From: a virus
Reading direction: 5' to 3' (one strand)
Length of the DNA stretch: 64,000 nucleotides
IMG/VR virus record: IMGVR_UViG_3300032605_000009
Span: 1 to 64,000 of that record
Shown here: positions 23,323 to 31,463 of the stretch, in pieces
Numbering within the stretch: position 1 is the first letter of the stretch
How the letters are laid out: each line of letters starts with the position of its first letter
Translations under genes and position numbers: made by a program
Notes under the pieces: model-generated
The model's input: only the letters and a program-made list of their open reading frames with translations
Told to the model about the DNA's origin: nothing
Databases searched by the model: none

Positions 23323-26300
23323 ATGGCTATTCAAATTCAACTTCGCCGCGACACAGCTGCCAACTGGACGTCTGCAAACCCAACTCTAGCTAGCGGTGAA
23401 CTTGGCTTAGAGACAGACACAGGCAAGTTTAAAGTCGGTAACGGCTCTACTTCTTGGACATCTCTTTCTTACTCTTCAGGTATTCAAGGCGTTCAAGGCG
23501 TTCAAGGAACCATGGGTTACACAGGTTCTCAAGGCGATATTGGTCCAGAAGGTGCTCAAGGCACACAGGGCGTGCAAGGCACTCAGGGTATTCAAGGAAA
23601 CCAGGGAACTACTGGTATTCAGGGTGCTCAGGGAACACAAGGCGTTCAAGGTACTCAAGGCTTGCAGGGACTTCAAGGGGTCCAAGGTACTCAGGGCATC
23701 CAAGGAATTTCGGTTCAAGGTACTGCAGGTACCTCTGTAACAATTCTTGGTTCATATAATACTTACGCAGCTTTAGTAGCCGCACATCCAACAGGTAATA
23801 ACGGAGACGGCTATATCATTGACCCTAACCTTTGGGTATGGGAAGGTACACAGTGGGTTAACGTTGGAATTATCCAAGGACCACAAGGAACAAATGGTAC
23901 GCAAGGAACTCAAGGAGTTCAAGGTGTTCAAGGACCTCAGGGTCTACAAGGCACCCAAGGCATTCAAGGAACCCAGGGTGTTCAGGGAGTTCAAGGTCTT
24001 TTAGGTATTCAAGGATTTGTTGGCCTTCAAGGATTAACTGGTGCCCAAGGAACCCAGGGTGTTCTAGGTACACAAGGGGCGCAAGGTACACAAGGAGTTC
24101 AGGGAACCCAAGGTGTGCAGGGTACCCAGGGTACTCAAGGCATCACTGGAGCTCAAGGAGCAACTGGTACACAAGGTGCAACAGGACAAACTGGAACCCA
24201 AGGAACTCAAGGAGTTCAGGGGGCCCAGGGTACTCAAGGCATCCAGGGTATCCAAGGAGTAACAGGTGCTCAAGGCACTACAGGAGATCAAGGCACCCAA
24301 GGCACCCAAGGCACCCAAGGCACCCAAGGCACTCAGGGTATTCAAGGACTCCAGGGAGTTCAGGGGCCTCAAGGTACTCAAGGTACTCAAGGTACTCAAG
24401 GTACTCAAGGTATCCAAGGAAACCAAGGTCTACAAGGAATTCAAGGCATCACAGGTTCGCAGGGAACTACTGGTCAAACAGGAGCTCAGGGAACCCAGGG
24501 AATTCAAGGTGTTCAAGGTCTTCTAGGTATTCAAGGCTTACAGGGAAACCAAGGAACCGTTGGTATTCAAGGAGCAACTGGTACTCAAGGAACGCAAGGT
24601 ATTCAAGGTGTTCAGGGCACTCAAGGTGTTCAAGGAACCCAGGGAATTCAGGGCACTCAAGGAACACAGGGCACACAGGGAATTACAGGTTCTCAAGGAA
24701 CTACTGGCACAACAGGCGCACAGGGAATTACAGGTACTACTGGTATCCAAGGTGTACAGGGTACACAAGGCCTACAAGGACTGCAAGGTGTTCAGGGCAC
24801 TCAAGGTATTCAAGGCCTTATGGGTGCTACAAGTACCGCTAACGCTCACCAATCTGTAAACCTAGCAACTGCCTCCGCAGTGCTTCCTAACTCTCCAACG
24901 TATACAAACGGAACTTCCGACCTTAACGGCGGAACAGGTATTGGTGCTAACCTTACTGCCACTACATTTGGCGCTTTAGTAGTTGACAGCGTAACTGTTA
25001 CCTCAGGACAAAGAATCCTCGTTAAGGATCAAGCAAACGCAATTCAAAATGGTATCTACACAGTTACCACTGTTGGATCTGGTTCTGCGTACTGGGTTCT
25101 TACCCGTTCATCAGATTACAGCAACTCAGTGTCAGCAGAAGATGTTGAGCCTGGTGACTACGTTACCGTTCTTGCTGGAACCGTAAACGCGATTACTACG
25201 TGGATTCAGTACGACGTGGGTTCAAATTCTGATGAATCTATTAAACTTGGCACAGACGCAATCAACTGGACTAAGACCTCTGGTGTAGGTTTACAAGGCC
25301 CTACAGGCCCTACTGGCGCTGGTGGAACAATTGCTTACTATGGTTCATTCTTTGACACCACAACTCAGTCTAATGCAGGCTACCCTTCAGCGGCTAACGT
25401 TGTTGCTATCAACAGCACTGGCGTAAGCAATGGCGTATCTGTTGTGTCTGGCAATCAACTTACCTTTACTTACGCTGGCACTTACCTTATTAACTTTATT
25501 GGCCAGTTCATTACTAGCGGCGGTGGAAGCAATTACCAAGTAACAGTTTGGTACACCAAGAATGGCTCACCAGTAACAGGTGCTGCATACACATTCACCA
25601 CTGCTGGAGTCAACGAGCAAGTATCTGCAAACGTAGAAAACACTTTGACTTTGGCTGCTGGAGATTACATCCAGTTCTACTGGTACTCAAACAATCAGTA
25701 CATGCAGTTGGTACCGACTTCGGCTGGAACATCACCAACCCGACCATCTGCACCTAGCCTTGTAGTCAATGCGATGCAGGTTACATATACACAGGCTGGA
25801 CCGACAGGAGCCACTGGTGCTCAAGGCATTACTGGTACACAAGGCATCACGGGTTCTCAGGGAGCAGTTGGTTCTCAAGGAACAACGGGAACACAGGGCA
25901 CCACTGGGGTCACAGGTGCACAAGGTACTCAAGGAATCCAAGGAATCCAAGGAAACCAAGGCACACAAGGTATCCAAGGAATAACTGGTTCTCAGGGACT
26001 TACTGGGGCTCAGGGAATCACTGGTTCTCAAGGCGCTACTGGGGCTCAAGGAACGCAAGGCGTTCAAGGAAACCAGGGAGCTACTGGTATTCAAGGAAAC
26101 CAAGGAACTCAAGGAGTTCAGGGTGTCCAAGGAACCCAAGGTATCCAGGGCAACCAAGGTACTAATGGCATCCAAGGAACTACTGGAGCTCAAGGACTTA
26201 CAGGATCTCAAGGAACTATTGGAACCCAGGGTGCAACAGGTTTTCAGGGAACTCAAGGAGTTCAAGGAACAATTGGTGTCCAAGGCTTCACAGGTATTCA

Positions 26301-27201
26301 AGGCTTAACTGGTCTACAAGGACTTATCGGTTCACAGGGAACTACTGGTTCTCAGGGAACTGCTGGATTTGTTGGCTCAAATGGTTCTCAAGGTACAACT
26401 GGTGCTCAGGGAACCGTGGGTGCTCAAGGTGCCACAGGAACTCAAGGCCTAACAGGTTCACAAGGAGCAACAGGTACCCAGGGTCTACAAGGTACTCAGG
26501 GCGGTTCAGGAATTGTTACTGTTGGCAATGGCCTTCAGTACACCTCTGGAACTTTATCGCTACAGGCTGTTACAGGTACTGGATATACAACTGTACTATC
26601 TACAAGTCCAACTCTTACTACTCCAGTTATTGGTGCTGCAACAGGTACATCCCTAGCGCTTCAGTACACAGCTAATACAACTACTAACGCAGGAGCTCTT
26701 GCTGTTGGTGGCAATACAACGACGTCTACTGGACAGCTAGCTACCTTCGTAGGCGCTGATACCCAGTACGCAAACGTAATTCTTCAGAACTCAAACAGTG
26801 CCAATACTGCATATGCAGCGTTTGTTACAGCTAACGATCAATATGCTTCTAGCGGCTCTTATATGGAGATGGGTACTAACAGCAGTACCTACGCATCCTC
26901 TAACGGTCTTGGATATCCAGCTAACTCGTTTACCTTACAGGGGGTTAACTTCCTTGAGGCTAACAACGGTGATTTCACCATTGGTACCTGGACAAACAAC
27001 GCTATACACTTCGTTGTAAACGGCCAGACCAACACAGCTGATGCGCTTACGATTGCAACCTCTGGAGCTATCACAGCATCCAGCACCATCACCTCTACAG
27101 CATTTAAGACATCTGGTGGAACAGCTAATCAGATTGTTAAGGGTGACGGTTCGCTATCTCAGGACTTTACAGCTCTAACCCTGTGCTTTGGTGGGCTCTA
27201 A
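23323..27201 (+). CDS. Very long collagen-like tail fibre protein
   Basis: A 1292-residue fibre. Residues 1-52 (IQLRRDTAANWTSANP, ASGELGLETDTGKFKVG) match the N-terminal domain of phage fibres known from the major tropism determinant. Three collagen-like shafts of Gly-X-Gln type lie near 52-130, 182-505 and 825-1062. They are broken by folded inserts (a YNTYAALVAAHPTGNNGDGY domain, then a DRVLVKNQ-like and a beta-sandwich domain). The last 230 residues are a typical fibre tip. It is the longest virion protein in the window and likely reaches the host surface. It converges with the minus-strand methyltransferase gene, overlapping it by 4 nt. Confidence 0.85.
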   Translation: MAIQIQLRRDTAANWTSANPTLASGELGLETDTGKFKVGNGSTSWTSLSYSSGIQGVQGVQGTMGYTGSQGDIGPEGAQGTQGVQGTQGIQGNQGTTGIQGAQGTQGVQGTQGLQGLQGVQGTQGIQGISVQGTAGTSVTILGSYNTYAALVAAHPTGNNGDGYIIDPNLWVWEGTQWVNVGIIQGPQGTNGTQGTQGVQGVQGPQGLQGTQGIQGTQGVQGVQGLLGIQGFVGLQGLTGAQGTQGVLGTQGAQGTQGVQGTQGVQGTQGTQGITGAQGATGTQGATGQTGTQGTQGVQGAQGTQGIQGIQGVTGAQGTTGDQGTQGTQGTQGTQGTQGIQGLQGVQGPQGTQGTQGTQGTQGIQGNQGLQGIQGITGSQGTTGQTGAQGTQGIQGVQGLLGIQGLQGNQGTVGIQGATGTQGTQGIQGVQGTQGVQGTQGIQGTQGTQGTQGITGSQGTTGTTGAQGITGTTGIQGVQGTQGLQGLQGVQGTQGIQGLMGATSTANAHQSVNLATASAVLPNSPTYTNGTSDLNGGTGIGANLTATTFGALVVDSVTVTSGQRILVKDQANAIQNGIYTVTTVGSGSAYWVLTRSSDYSNSVSAEDVEPGDYVTVLAGTVNAITTWIQYDVGSNSDESIKLGTDAINWTKTSGVGLQGPTGPTGAGGTIAYYGSFFDTTTQSNAGYPSAANVVAINSTGVSNGVSVVSGNQLTFTYAGTYLINFIGQFITSGGGSNYQVTVWYTKNGSPVTGAAYTFTTAGVNEQVSANVENTLTLAAGDYIQFYWYSNNQYMQLVPTSAGTSPTRPSAPSLVVNAMQVTYTQAGPTGATGAQGITGTQGITGSQGAVGSQGTTGTQGTTGVTGAQGTQGIQGIQGNQGTQGIQGITGSQGLTGAQGITGSQGATGAQGTQGVQGNQGATGIQGNQGTQGVQGVQGTQGIQGNQGTNGIQGTTGAQGLTGSQGTIGTQGATGFQGTQGVQGTIGVQGFTGIQGLTGLQGLIGSQGTTGSQGTAGFVGSNGSQGTTGAQGTVGAQGATGTQGLTGSQGATGTQGLQGTQGGSGIVTVGNGLQYTSGTLSLQAVTGTGYTTVLSTSPTLTTPVIGAATGTSLALQYTANTTTNAGALAVGGNTTTSTGQLATFVGADTQYANVILQNSNSANTAYAAFVTANDQYASSGSYMEMGTNSSTYASSNGLGYPANSFTLQGVNFLEANNGDFTIGTWTNNAIHFVVNGQTNTADALTIATSGAITASSTITSTAFKTSGGTANQIVKGDGSLSQDFTALTLCFGGL
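23479..26512 (+). repeat. Collagen-like Gly-X-Gln coding repeats, blocks B-D
   Basis: Three blocks (about 23479-23720, 23870-24830, 25798-26512) of 9-base periodic repeats. One stretch (24292-24327) repeats GGCACCCAA almost exactly, and another (24373-24408) repeats GGTACTCAA, showing recent unit expansion. Confidence 0.85.
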
Positions 27202-27869
27202 CGTAGCCAAATCATTCCGACATCAGCTGTCGGTCTTAGATTAGCTTCTTTCCAGCCGCCTGAGGTCCAGGCTTCTTCATGCTTGGATACCCACTCTACT
27301 AGGGCAAACGTGTTGTCTTCTTGTAGTGGGAACCACTCTTCAGGTTGATCTAAATGGTTAACAATGAATTGAGGTGCGTACTCTCGGTATCCAAGGTTGT
27401 AAAGGTAGTCCAGTTGTAGCTCATGCTCTGTAAGGGTAGCGTCAGTCCACTCAAAGGTAAGCATCCCATACTTCTGAGCCATGCCCTTAAAAACCAGCCA
27501 CTCAGCACCTTCTACGTCAACCTTAATGAGCTCAGGTGTACCGTAAGCTCTTACTAAAGAATCTATGGTAGTGGTATTAACAACTACCTCTCTATAAGGC
27601 TTACCTGCATACGGCATAGTCTCATCAGTAAGCCAGTCCTTATTAAGTGTAGACAGGCCATCCTCATCAGCTTCATAGAAGGTAACAGTCTCGTTATCCA
27701 CATTAGAAACTGCATATTTAAGAGGCACAACATTAGAGTTGTAGATAAAGTTACTGACCAACTGCTTATAAACGCGAGGGGCGGCTTCTACAGCTATAAC
27801 TCTAGCTCCCATACTTAGGGCCACTAGGGTGGCATCTCCGCGGTTAGCTCCAATATCAAAGACCAGCAT
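27198..27869 (-). CDS. FkbM-family methyltransferase
   Basis: A 223-residue SAM-dependent methyltransferase. The SAM loop FDIGANRGD is at residues 4-12, ARVIAVEAAPRVYKQL follows, and LIKVDVEGAEWLVFKG is the FkbM signature block. FkbM enzymes usually O-methylate sugars or small molecules. It is the last of three minus-strand genes and starts within the end of the TPR gene (14-nt overlap). A GTCGAC palindrome lies 19 bases before its start. A role in methylating a glycan made or trimmed by its partners is inferred. Confidence 0.85.
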   Translation of the reverse strand: MLVFDIGANRGDATLVALSMGARVIAVEAAPRVYKQLVSNFIYNSNVVPLKYAVSNVDNETVTFYEADEDGLSTLNKDWLTDETMPYAGKPYREVVVNTTTIDSLVRAYGTPELIKVDVEGAEWLVFKGMAQKYGMLTFEWTDATLTEHELQLDYLYNLGYREYAPQFIVNHLDQPEEWFPLQEDNTFALVEWVSKHEEAWTSGGWKEANLRPTADVGMIWLR

Positions 27870-28434
27870 TAGGATCTATCCTTTTCAAATTGTCGACAAT
27901 TGCTGAACGGTAGTTATCTTTAATGTTCATAAGTAGCATGGTGTGAAAGAGGTCTTTAGCCTCTTCTACGCGACCTACCCACCAACCACATACAGCACGC
28001 TCAAACATTAGTGAGTAATCGCCCTCATAGTCTAAAAAAGGATTTGAGTAGCTTCTGTCTTCCATACCGTCAACAAGGTCAAGCCCGATACCAGACCAAG
28101 TATACGCCTCTTGCCATTCGCCGTTGCGCTCATGGAACCTAGACATCAAGAAATAACCCTCTACCTCATTTGGGCAAAGCTCAACTGCCTGCAAGATACA
28201 GTTACTAACTGTATATTTACGATCGTTTTGGTTTTCAAAGCAAATAGATGTACGCAATAAAGATTGGTACGCCAGCTTACGGTGCGTCTCATATCCATAC
28301 TCTGCCGTGCGAAGATAGAAAGAAACAGCCGAGGCGGTCTGCCCTAGGCGGTCGTACTCTTGTGCGCAGGCAAAGTTAAGCTCAGGATTAAACGGATCCT
28401 TAGAAAGTTCAACTACTAGTTCTTCAATTTGCAT
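27856..28434 (-). CDS. TPR-like repeat protein
   Basis: A 192-residue all-helical protein with tetratricopeptide-like repeats: FNPELNFACAQEYDRLGQ, YFLMSRFHERNGEWQEAYTW and AVCGWWVGRVEEAKDLF. TPR units bind proteins. Such domains are commonly fused or adjacent to glycosyltransferases that modify glycans. It overlaps both minus-strand neighbours, so the three genes are one operon. Confidence 0.65.
   Translation of the reverse strand: MQIEELVVELSKDPFNPELNFACAQEYDRLGQTASAVSFYLRTAEYGYETHRKLAYQSLLRTSICFENQNDRKYTVSNCILQAVELCPNEVEGYFLMSRFHERNGEWQEAYTWSGIGLDLVDGMEDRSYSNPFLDYEGDYSLMFERAVCGWWVGRVEEAKDLFHTMLLMNIKDNYRSAIVDNLKRIDPNAGL
27888..27901. promoter_or_regulatory. 14-base palindrome, copy upstream of FkbM gene
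   Basis: AATTGTCGACAATT, identical to 11339-11352, lies 19 bases upstream of the minus-strand ATG at 27869 and inside the end of the TPR gene. On the minus strand TTGTCG could serve as a -35, but the -10 region is weak. Confidence 0.35.
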
Positions 28435-29422
28435 AGTTAAGAGCCTCCATGATCAAGTCTTCCACCACAAGCTTTGGGGTACGAAGTACGAATGCTGCGT
28501 TATCTTGGAATCCAAACGAGATAAGCAGATCTTCTCCCTGGATGGCGGCGCCTACAGCAAACTCAATTCGAGCATCTAGGAACGAGAAGGTGTTGGAGTA
28601 ACCGATTAGATTAAGCTCGTTATCCCAAAGGACTAGGCGGTGGCGATAGATACCGTCCTTCTGGTTAAGGTAATTCTTGAAAAGGTTGACCTCATGGGTA
28701 ATCGCAATGTACATGTTGCCCCACTTGACTACCTGTGAACCACCCCGTTGGTCGGATGGTGGAGTAGGGGCTTGCTTTACAAATACCTGTTCGACCTTAG
28801 GCTCATTAGGATCAGCCAAAACTAGCTCAGTAGGAGATGTCCACTTAATGAAGTGGAACGGTGCGTCTAAGATGCCATACCAGTTCTTCTCACAGTATGA
28901 GTTGTCCTCACCAGGAGCTGGTATGCGTGTGCGCTGAACTTCCTTAACTGTCCAGTTAGCTTTATCAATCTCAATCTTGCTGTATTCCATGCGGCCTTCG
29001 CCATGGGCGGTAGTGTCGCGGCGAACGCCTACTAAGTAGTACTCGCCCTCCCACTGATACATGCGAGCGTCCTCTAAGCCTACAAACTCCCAGATTGGAG
29101 TATGCAGTTCAAGCATTTCTACCTTGGCGTAGTCAGTCATCTCTAAGTTTGGGTTGAGACGGCATACGTAGTTTTCGGTGCGCAGGTGCTGATCCTTTTC
29201 AGGATGAAGGTAGGAGAGCGGGCCCCAGCGGCTAGGGAAGAGCTGCTCGTTCTCAGAGTGGTAGAGCGTGTAGTTGACGTGGCGCAGATTGACCAGAATA
29301 TCCCCGTCGTCGTCTATAAAGACCGAGGGGTTCATTAGTCCAGTACCTGCTTTCAGGCCCTTTTCTATTAAGAGAGGAGCTAGTTTTCCACCTTGAGCCA
29401 CGGCCCGTTGCACCAAATTCAT
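28424..29422 (-). CDS. GH130-like beta-propeller glycosidase or phosphorylase homologue
   Basis: A 332-residue protein from ATG 29422 (a GTG at 29428 is also possible). Blade-like repeats are visible: MNPSVFIDDDGDILVNLRHV, FVGLEDARMYQWEGEYYLVG, RGGSQVVKWGNMYIAITHEV and IEFAVGAAIQGEDLLISFGF. The GLEDAR block and the five-blade pattern resemble GH130 mannoside phosphorylases and related propellers. There is no signal peptide, so it works inside the cell or on the virion. Substrate cannot be read from the sequence. It leads the minus-strand operon with TPR and FkbM genes. Confidence 0.6.
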   Translation of the reverse strand: MNLVQRAVAQGGKLAPLLIEKGLKAGTGLMNPSVFIDDDGDILVNLRHVNYTLYHSENEQLFPSRWGPLSYLHPEKDQHLRTENYVCRLNPNLEMTDYAKVEMLELHTPIWEFVGLEDARMYQWEGEYYLVGVRRDTTAHGEGRMEYSKIEIDKANWTVKEVQRTRIPAPGEDNSYCEKNWYGILDAPFHFIKWTSPTELVLADPNEPKVEQVFVKQAPTPPSDQRGGSQVVKWGNMYIAITHEVNLFKNYLNQKDGIYRHRLVLWDNELNLIGYSNTFSFLDARIEFAVGAAIQGEDLLISFGFQDNAAFVLRTPKLVVEDLIMEALNYAN

Positions 29423-29444
29423 ATGCACAGTGTATCAGGTTCAA

Positions 29445-30002
29445 ATGCCGTACCCTATAAGGATGCGTGGAATCCAGCCTGGCGGTCGTTTTGACATCGC
29501 CTACGAGACTAGTTCACTGCTTGATGGCATCGACTCCGAGGTTACCAAGACGGTAGGAACTGTTGTTCAGTGGTGGGTTTATAACGCGGCAGGTACTACT
29601 GTAGATCCAATCTACGATGTAGGCTCCATCGGCGGCGGTCGTCTATGGCACGGCCCATTTGACCTACCTGTTATCAAGGCAATTGTTAAGCAGGGTGTTG
29701 TGCAGGAAGACGTTCGAGGCTTCTACAACACTGAATCTATCCACCTGCTTATTGACGCCAATGACGCTGAGGCCATCTACCCTAACGTCTTTATGAACCC
29801 AGAGCTGCAGGACCGCAGCCGTATTGTCTGGAACGGTAGCGTTTACCGCCCTAATAATGTCCAGCCTCGTGCCATTATTGCCAACCAATATACCCTTCTA
29901 TTTGTCGAATGCCTTCAGGTCATGCCTGAAGAAATGGTTAATGACACCCAGTTTGTCCAGTATGCCAGCCCTGTCCCAGATACATTTGAGGAGCTTAGCT
30001 GA
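29445..30002 (+). CDS. Virion structural protein, head-tail junction candidate
   Basis: A 185-residue protein from ATG 29445; an in-frame GTG at 29430 abuts the divergent minus-strand gene. The ribosome site is weak (CAGGTT). The protein has blocks IRMRGIQPGGRFDIAYET, TVVQWWVYNAAGT and GGGRLWHGPFDLPVIKAIV. It restarts the plus-strand structural genes and precedes neck and sheath genes. A neck or head-completion role is inferred from order only. Confidence 0.5.
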   Translation: MPYPIRMRGIQPGGRFDIAYETSSLLDGIDSEVTKTVGTVVQWWVYNAAGTTVDPIYDVGSIGGGRLWHGPFDLPVIKAIVKQGVVQEDVRGFYNTESIHLLIDANDAEAIYPNVFMNPELQDRSRIVWNGSVYRPNNVQPRAIIANQYTLLFVECLQVMPEEMVNDTQFVQYASPVPDTFEELS

Positions 30003-30133
30003 TGCCATTTAAGTCAAAAGCTCAAGAGGCTTACATGTTTATCCATCACCCTCAGATGGCCAAGCAGTGGGCCAAGATCACTCCTAACCCTCAGTCTCTA
30101 CCAGAGAAGGTAAGTAAGAATGCCAACAAGTAA
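30002..30133 (+). CDS. Small conserved basic phage protein
   Basis: A 43-residue protein, MPFKSKAQEAYMFIHHPQ at the start, overlapping the previous stop (TGATG-like). Short proteins of the form M-P-x-K-S-K-A-Q..Y.F..HP are widespread in phages, with no known role. It begins a run of tiny Lys-rich proteins and overlaps the next one by 14 nt. Confidence 0.6.
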   Translation: MPFKSKAQEAYMFIHHPQMAKQWAKITPNPQSLPEKVSKNANK

Positions 30134-30347
30134 AAGCCCTAAGAAAATAGTCGCTAAGAAGACTGTCAAGGTAGCTGGCCAAAAGCACGTTGTCGAGAAG
30201 AAGGCTAACGGCGAGATTGATGTTGCACATCCAAATGGCGGAAAGACCTACAACCTTTCTAAGCTGGCTGGAGCCAAGACCATCAAACAAGGAACCGCTT
30301 CAGTCAAGAAGTGGCACAGTACCCACCCTAAGAAAGGCGGCAAATAA
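30120..30347 (+). CDS. Lysine-rich small protein
   Basis: A 75-residue protein with a strongly basic start (SPKKIVAKKTVKVAGQKH) and a basic end (WHSTHPKKGGK) around a short HPNGGKTYNLSKLAG core. No cysteine or membrane segment. The composition suggests DNA or RNA binding. It is translationally linked to both neighbours. Confidence 0.6.
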   Translation: MPTSKSPKKIVAKKTVKVAGQKHVVEKKANGEIDVAHPNGGKTYNLSKLAGAKTIKQGTASVKKWHSTHPKKGGK

Positions 30348-30655
30348 TGGCGCTAACACACTCAGTTGTAACCCTTAACGCTTCAACAGCTGTATCCCTT
30401 AATACGGATCCTGCAGTAACTACCTCTATTGAGGCTCGTAACAAGTGGCAGTACGGCACAATCTCTATCCAAAATACTGACGCAACAATTACAGTCTACC
30501 TAGGCGGGTCTACCGTCAGCTCTTCTTCTTATGGCGTTCAGCTTATTGCTGGAGCTTCAGTAACCCTAGACAGCCTTGGACCTGAAGACGTCATCTACGC
30601 AATTGCAGCCTCAGGAACTCCTAAAGTTGCGACCTTGATGGTCACCACTGCATGA
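30347..30655 (+). CDS. Small beta-rich structural protein
   Basis: A 102-residue protein, MALTHSVVTLNASTAVSLN at the start, with alternating beta segments (WQYGTISIQNTDATITVYLG, VQLIAGASVTLDSLG) and a hydrophobic end. It looks like a one-domain beta-sandwich of the kind used for virion decoration or connector rings. Overlaps the previous stop by one base and the next start by four. Confidence 0.55.
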   Translation: MALTHSVVTLNASTAVSLNTDPAVTTSIEARNKWQYGTISIQNTDATITVYLGGSTVSSSSYGVQLIAGASVTLDSLGPEDVIYAIAASGTPKVATLMVTTA

Positions 30656-30741
30656 GCATCCGCATAACTAAAAAGGGCGAGAGAATCAGCGTAGCTACCG
30701 CATCTCAGTCCAAGAACACCATTAAGATCAAGAAACCCTAA
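30652..30741 (+). CDS. Tiny basic protein
   Basis: A 29-residue frame, MSIRITKKGERISVATASQS at the start and NTIKIKKP at the end, opened by an ATGA overlap with the beta-rich gene. Basic and beta-like. Its tight coupling and its place in the Lys-rich gene row support it, but its small size leaves doubt. Confidence 0.45.
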   Translation: MSIRITKKGERISVATASQSKNTIKIKKP

Positions 30742-30751
30742 GGAGTAGGAC

Positions 30752-30943
30752 ATGGATAAGAAGAAAAAGAAGCCACTAGGCGAGGGCTCTCGCTTTGAAG
30801 ATATTGAAAAGAAGGCAGCTAAGTCTGGCGCCAAGAACCCAGCGGCTGTTGCTGCTGCAGCAGGCGACAAGAAGTACGGAATTGCTAAGATGGAGAAGCT
30901 TGCTCAAAAGGGCAAGAAAGACGCTAAGAAAGGTAAGAAATAA
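30752..30943 (+). CDS. Lysine-rich small protein
   Basis: A 63-residue protein after an AAGGAG site, with about one third lysine. It opens MDKKKKKPLGEG, has an Ala-rich helix (NPAAVAAAAGDKKYG), and ends KKDAKKGKK. It resembles histone-tail-like proteins and probably binds nucleic acid. The stop overlaps the next ATG (TAATG). Confidence 0.6.
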   Translation: MDKKKKKPLGEGSRFEDIEKKAAKSGAKNPAAVAAAAGDKKYGIAKMEKLAQKGKKDAKKGKK

Positions 30944-31068
30944 TGTGCATGTCATGTGGATGCGGTAAGAAGAAAGGCGAAGCTGGATACGGCAAGGGCA
31001 AGATGGCTGCTAAGAAGGCCGCTGCTAAGCCAATGGCTTCTATGAAGAAGATGGGCAAGAAGAAGTAA
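30943..31068 (+). CDS. Cysteine- and lysine-rich mini protein
   Basis: A 41-residue protein, MCMSCGCGKKKGEAG at the start, then Ala/Lys/Met repeats ending MKKMGKKK. Three cysteines within six residues could bind metal. Coupled to both neighbours (TAATG in, TAAGTG out). Confidence 0.55.
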   Translation: MCMSCGCGKKKGEAGYGKGKMAAKKAAAKPMASMKKMGKKK

Positions 31069-31224
31069 GTGGCCCACAAAGATTCAAAATGGGAGAAGGG
31101 GATGACCCCGGCCCAGAAGGAAAAGTTTGAAAAGAAGGACGCTAAGAACGACAAGGCGCTAGCCGAGGAGATCAAGAAGTCCGTCAAGCCAAAGAAGGCC
31201 ACGAAGACCAAGAAGTCTAAGTAA
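31069..31224 (+). CDS. Lysine-rich small protein
   Basis: A 51-residue protein from GTG 31069, right after the previous stop. About one third lysine; the pattern KWEKGMTPAQKEKFEKKD is helical, and the tail KPKKATKTKKSK is histone-like. It is the last of the basic row and is followed by a terminator. Confidence 0.55.
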   Translation: MAHKDSKWEKGMTPAQKEKFEKKDAKNDKALAEEIKKSVKPKKATKTKKSK

Positions 31225-31229
31225 TGCTT

Positions 31230-31251
31230 AGCCCCCGAAAGGGGGCTTTGT
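31230..31251 (+). terminator. Rho-independent terminator after Lys-rich gene row
   Basis: AGCCCCC at 31230-31236 pairs with GGGGGCT at 31241-31247 around a GAAA tetraloop, followed by TTGTCATTT. The T run is short but the stem is strong. Confidence 0.75.
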
Positions 31252-31328
31252 CATTTATCCTTAAATAGTAGTCCTGTGCGGGACTGCGGCTATACCTTGC
31301 GAACACCCTGCTTCCATTAGGAGTTACG

Positions 31329-31463
31329 ATGGCTAATATCATCTTTGGCGATAAAGATGGCTTCGAAGAGTCAATCTTTCAAAACCTGCCAGGCGCAAGA
31401 GATAACCGTAACAATCTACTAATGGTCACAGCGGCGTTGTTGCTGGGTAAGAAGATTAAGTGA
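31329..31463 (+). CDS. Small protein before neck genes
   Basis: A 44-residue protein, MANIIFGDKDGFEESIFQNL at the start, ending LLLGKKIK, after TAGGAG. It overlaps the next GTG by four bases. Not recognised. The end could be a short amphipathic helix. Confidence 0.5.
   Translation: MANIIFGDKDGFEESIFQNLPGARDNRNNLLMVTAALLLGKKIK

Noticed and set aside
24064-24426. Long minus-strand open frames opposite the collagen-like gene
   Set aside because: They are Leu/Ser/Thr strings mirrored from the repeats (LSTLSTLST style), with no ribosome site; shadows of the real gene.
23479-26512. CRISPR-like periodic repeats
   Set aside because: The 9-base periodicity is the codon pattern of Gly-X-Gln triplets in one long open frame; there are no spacers of constant length.
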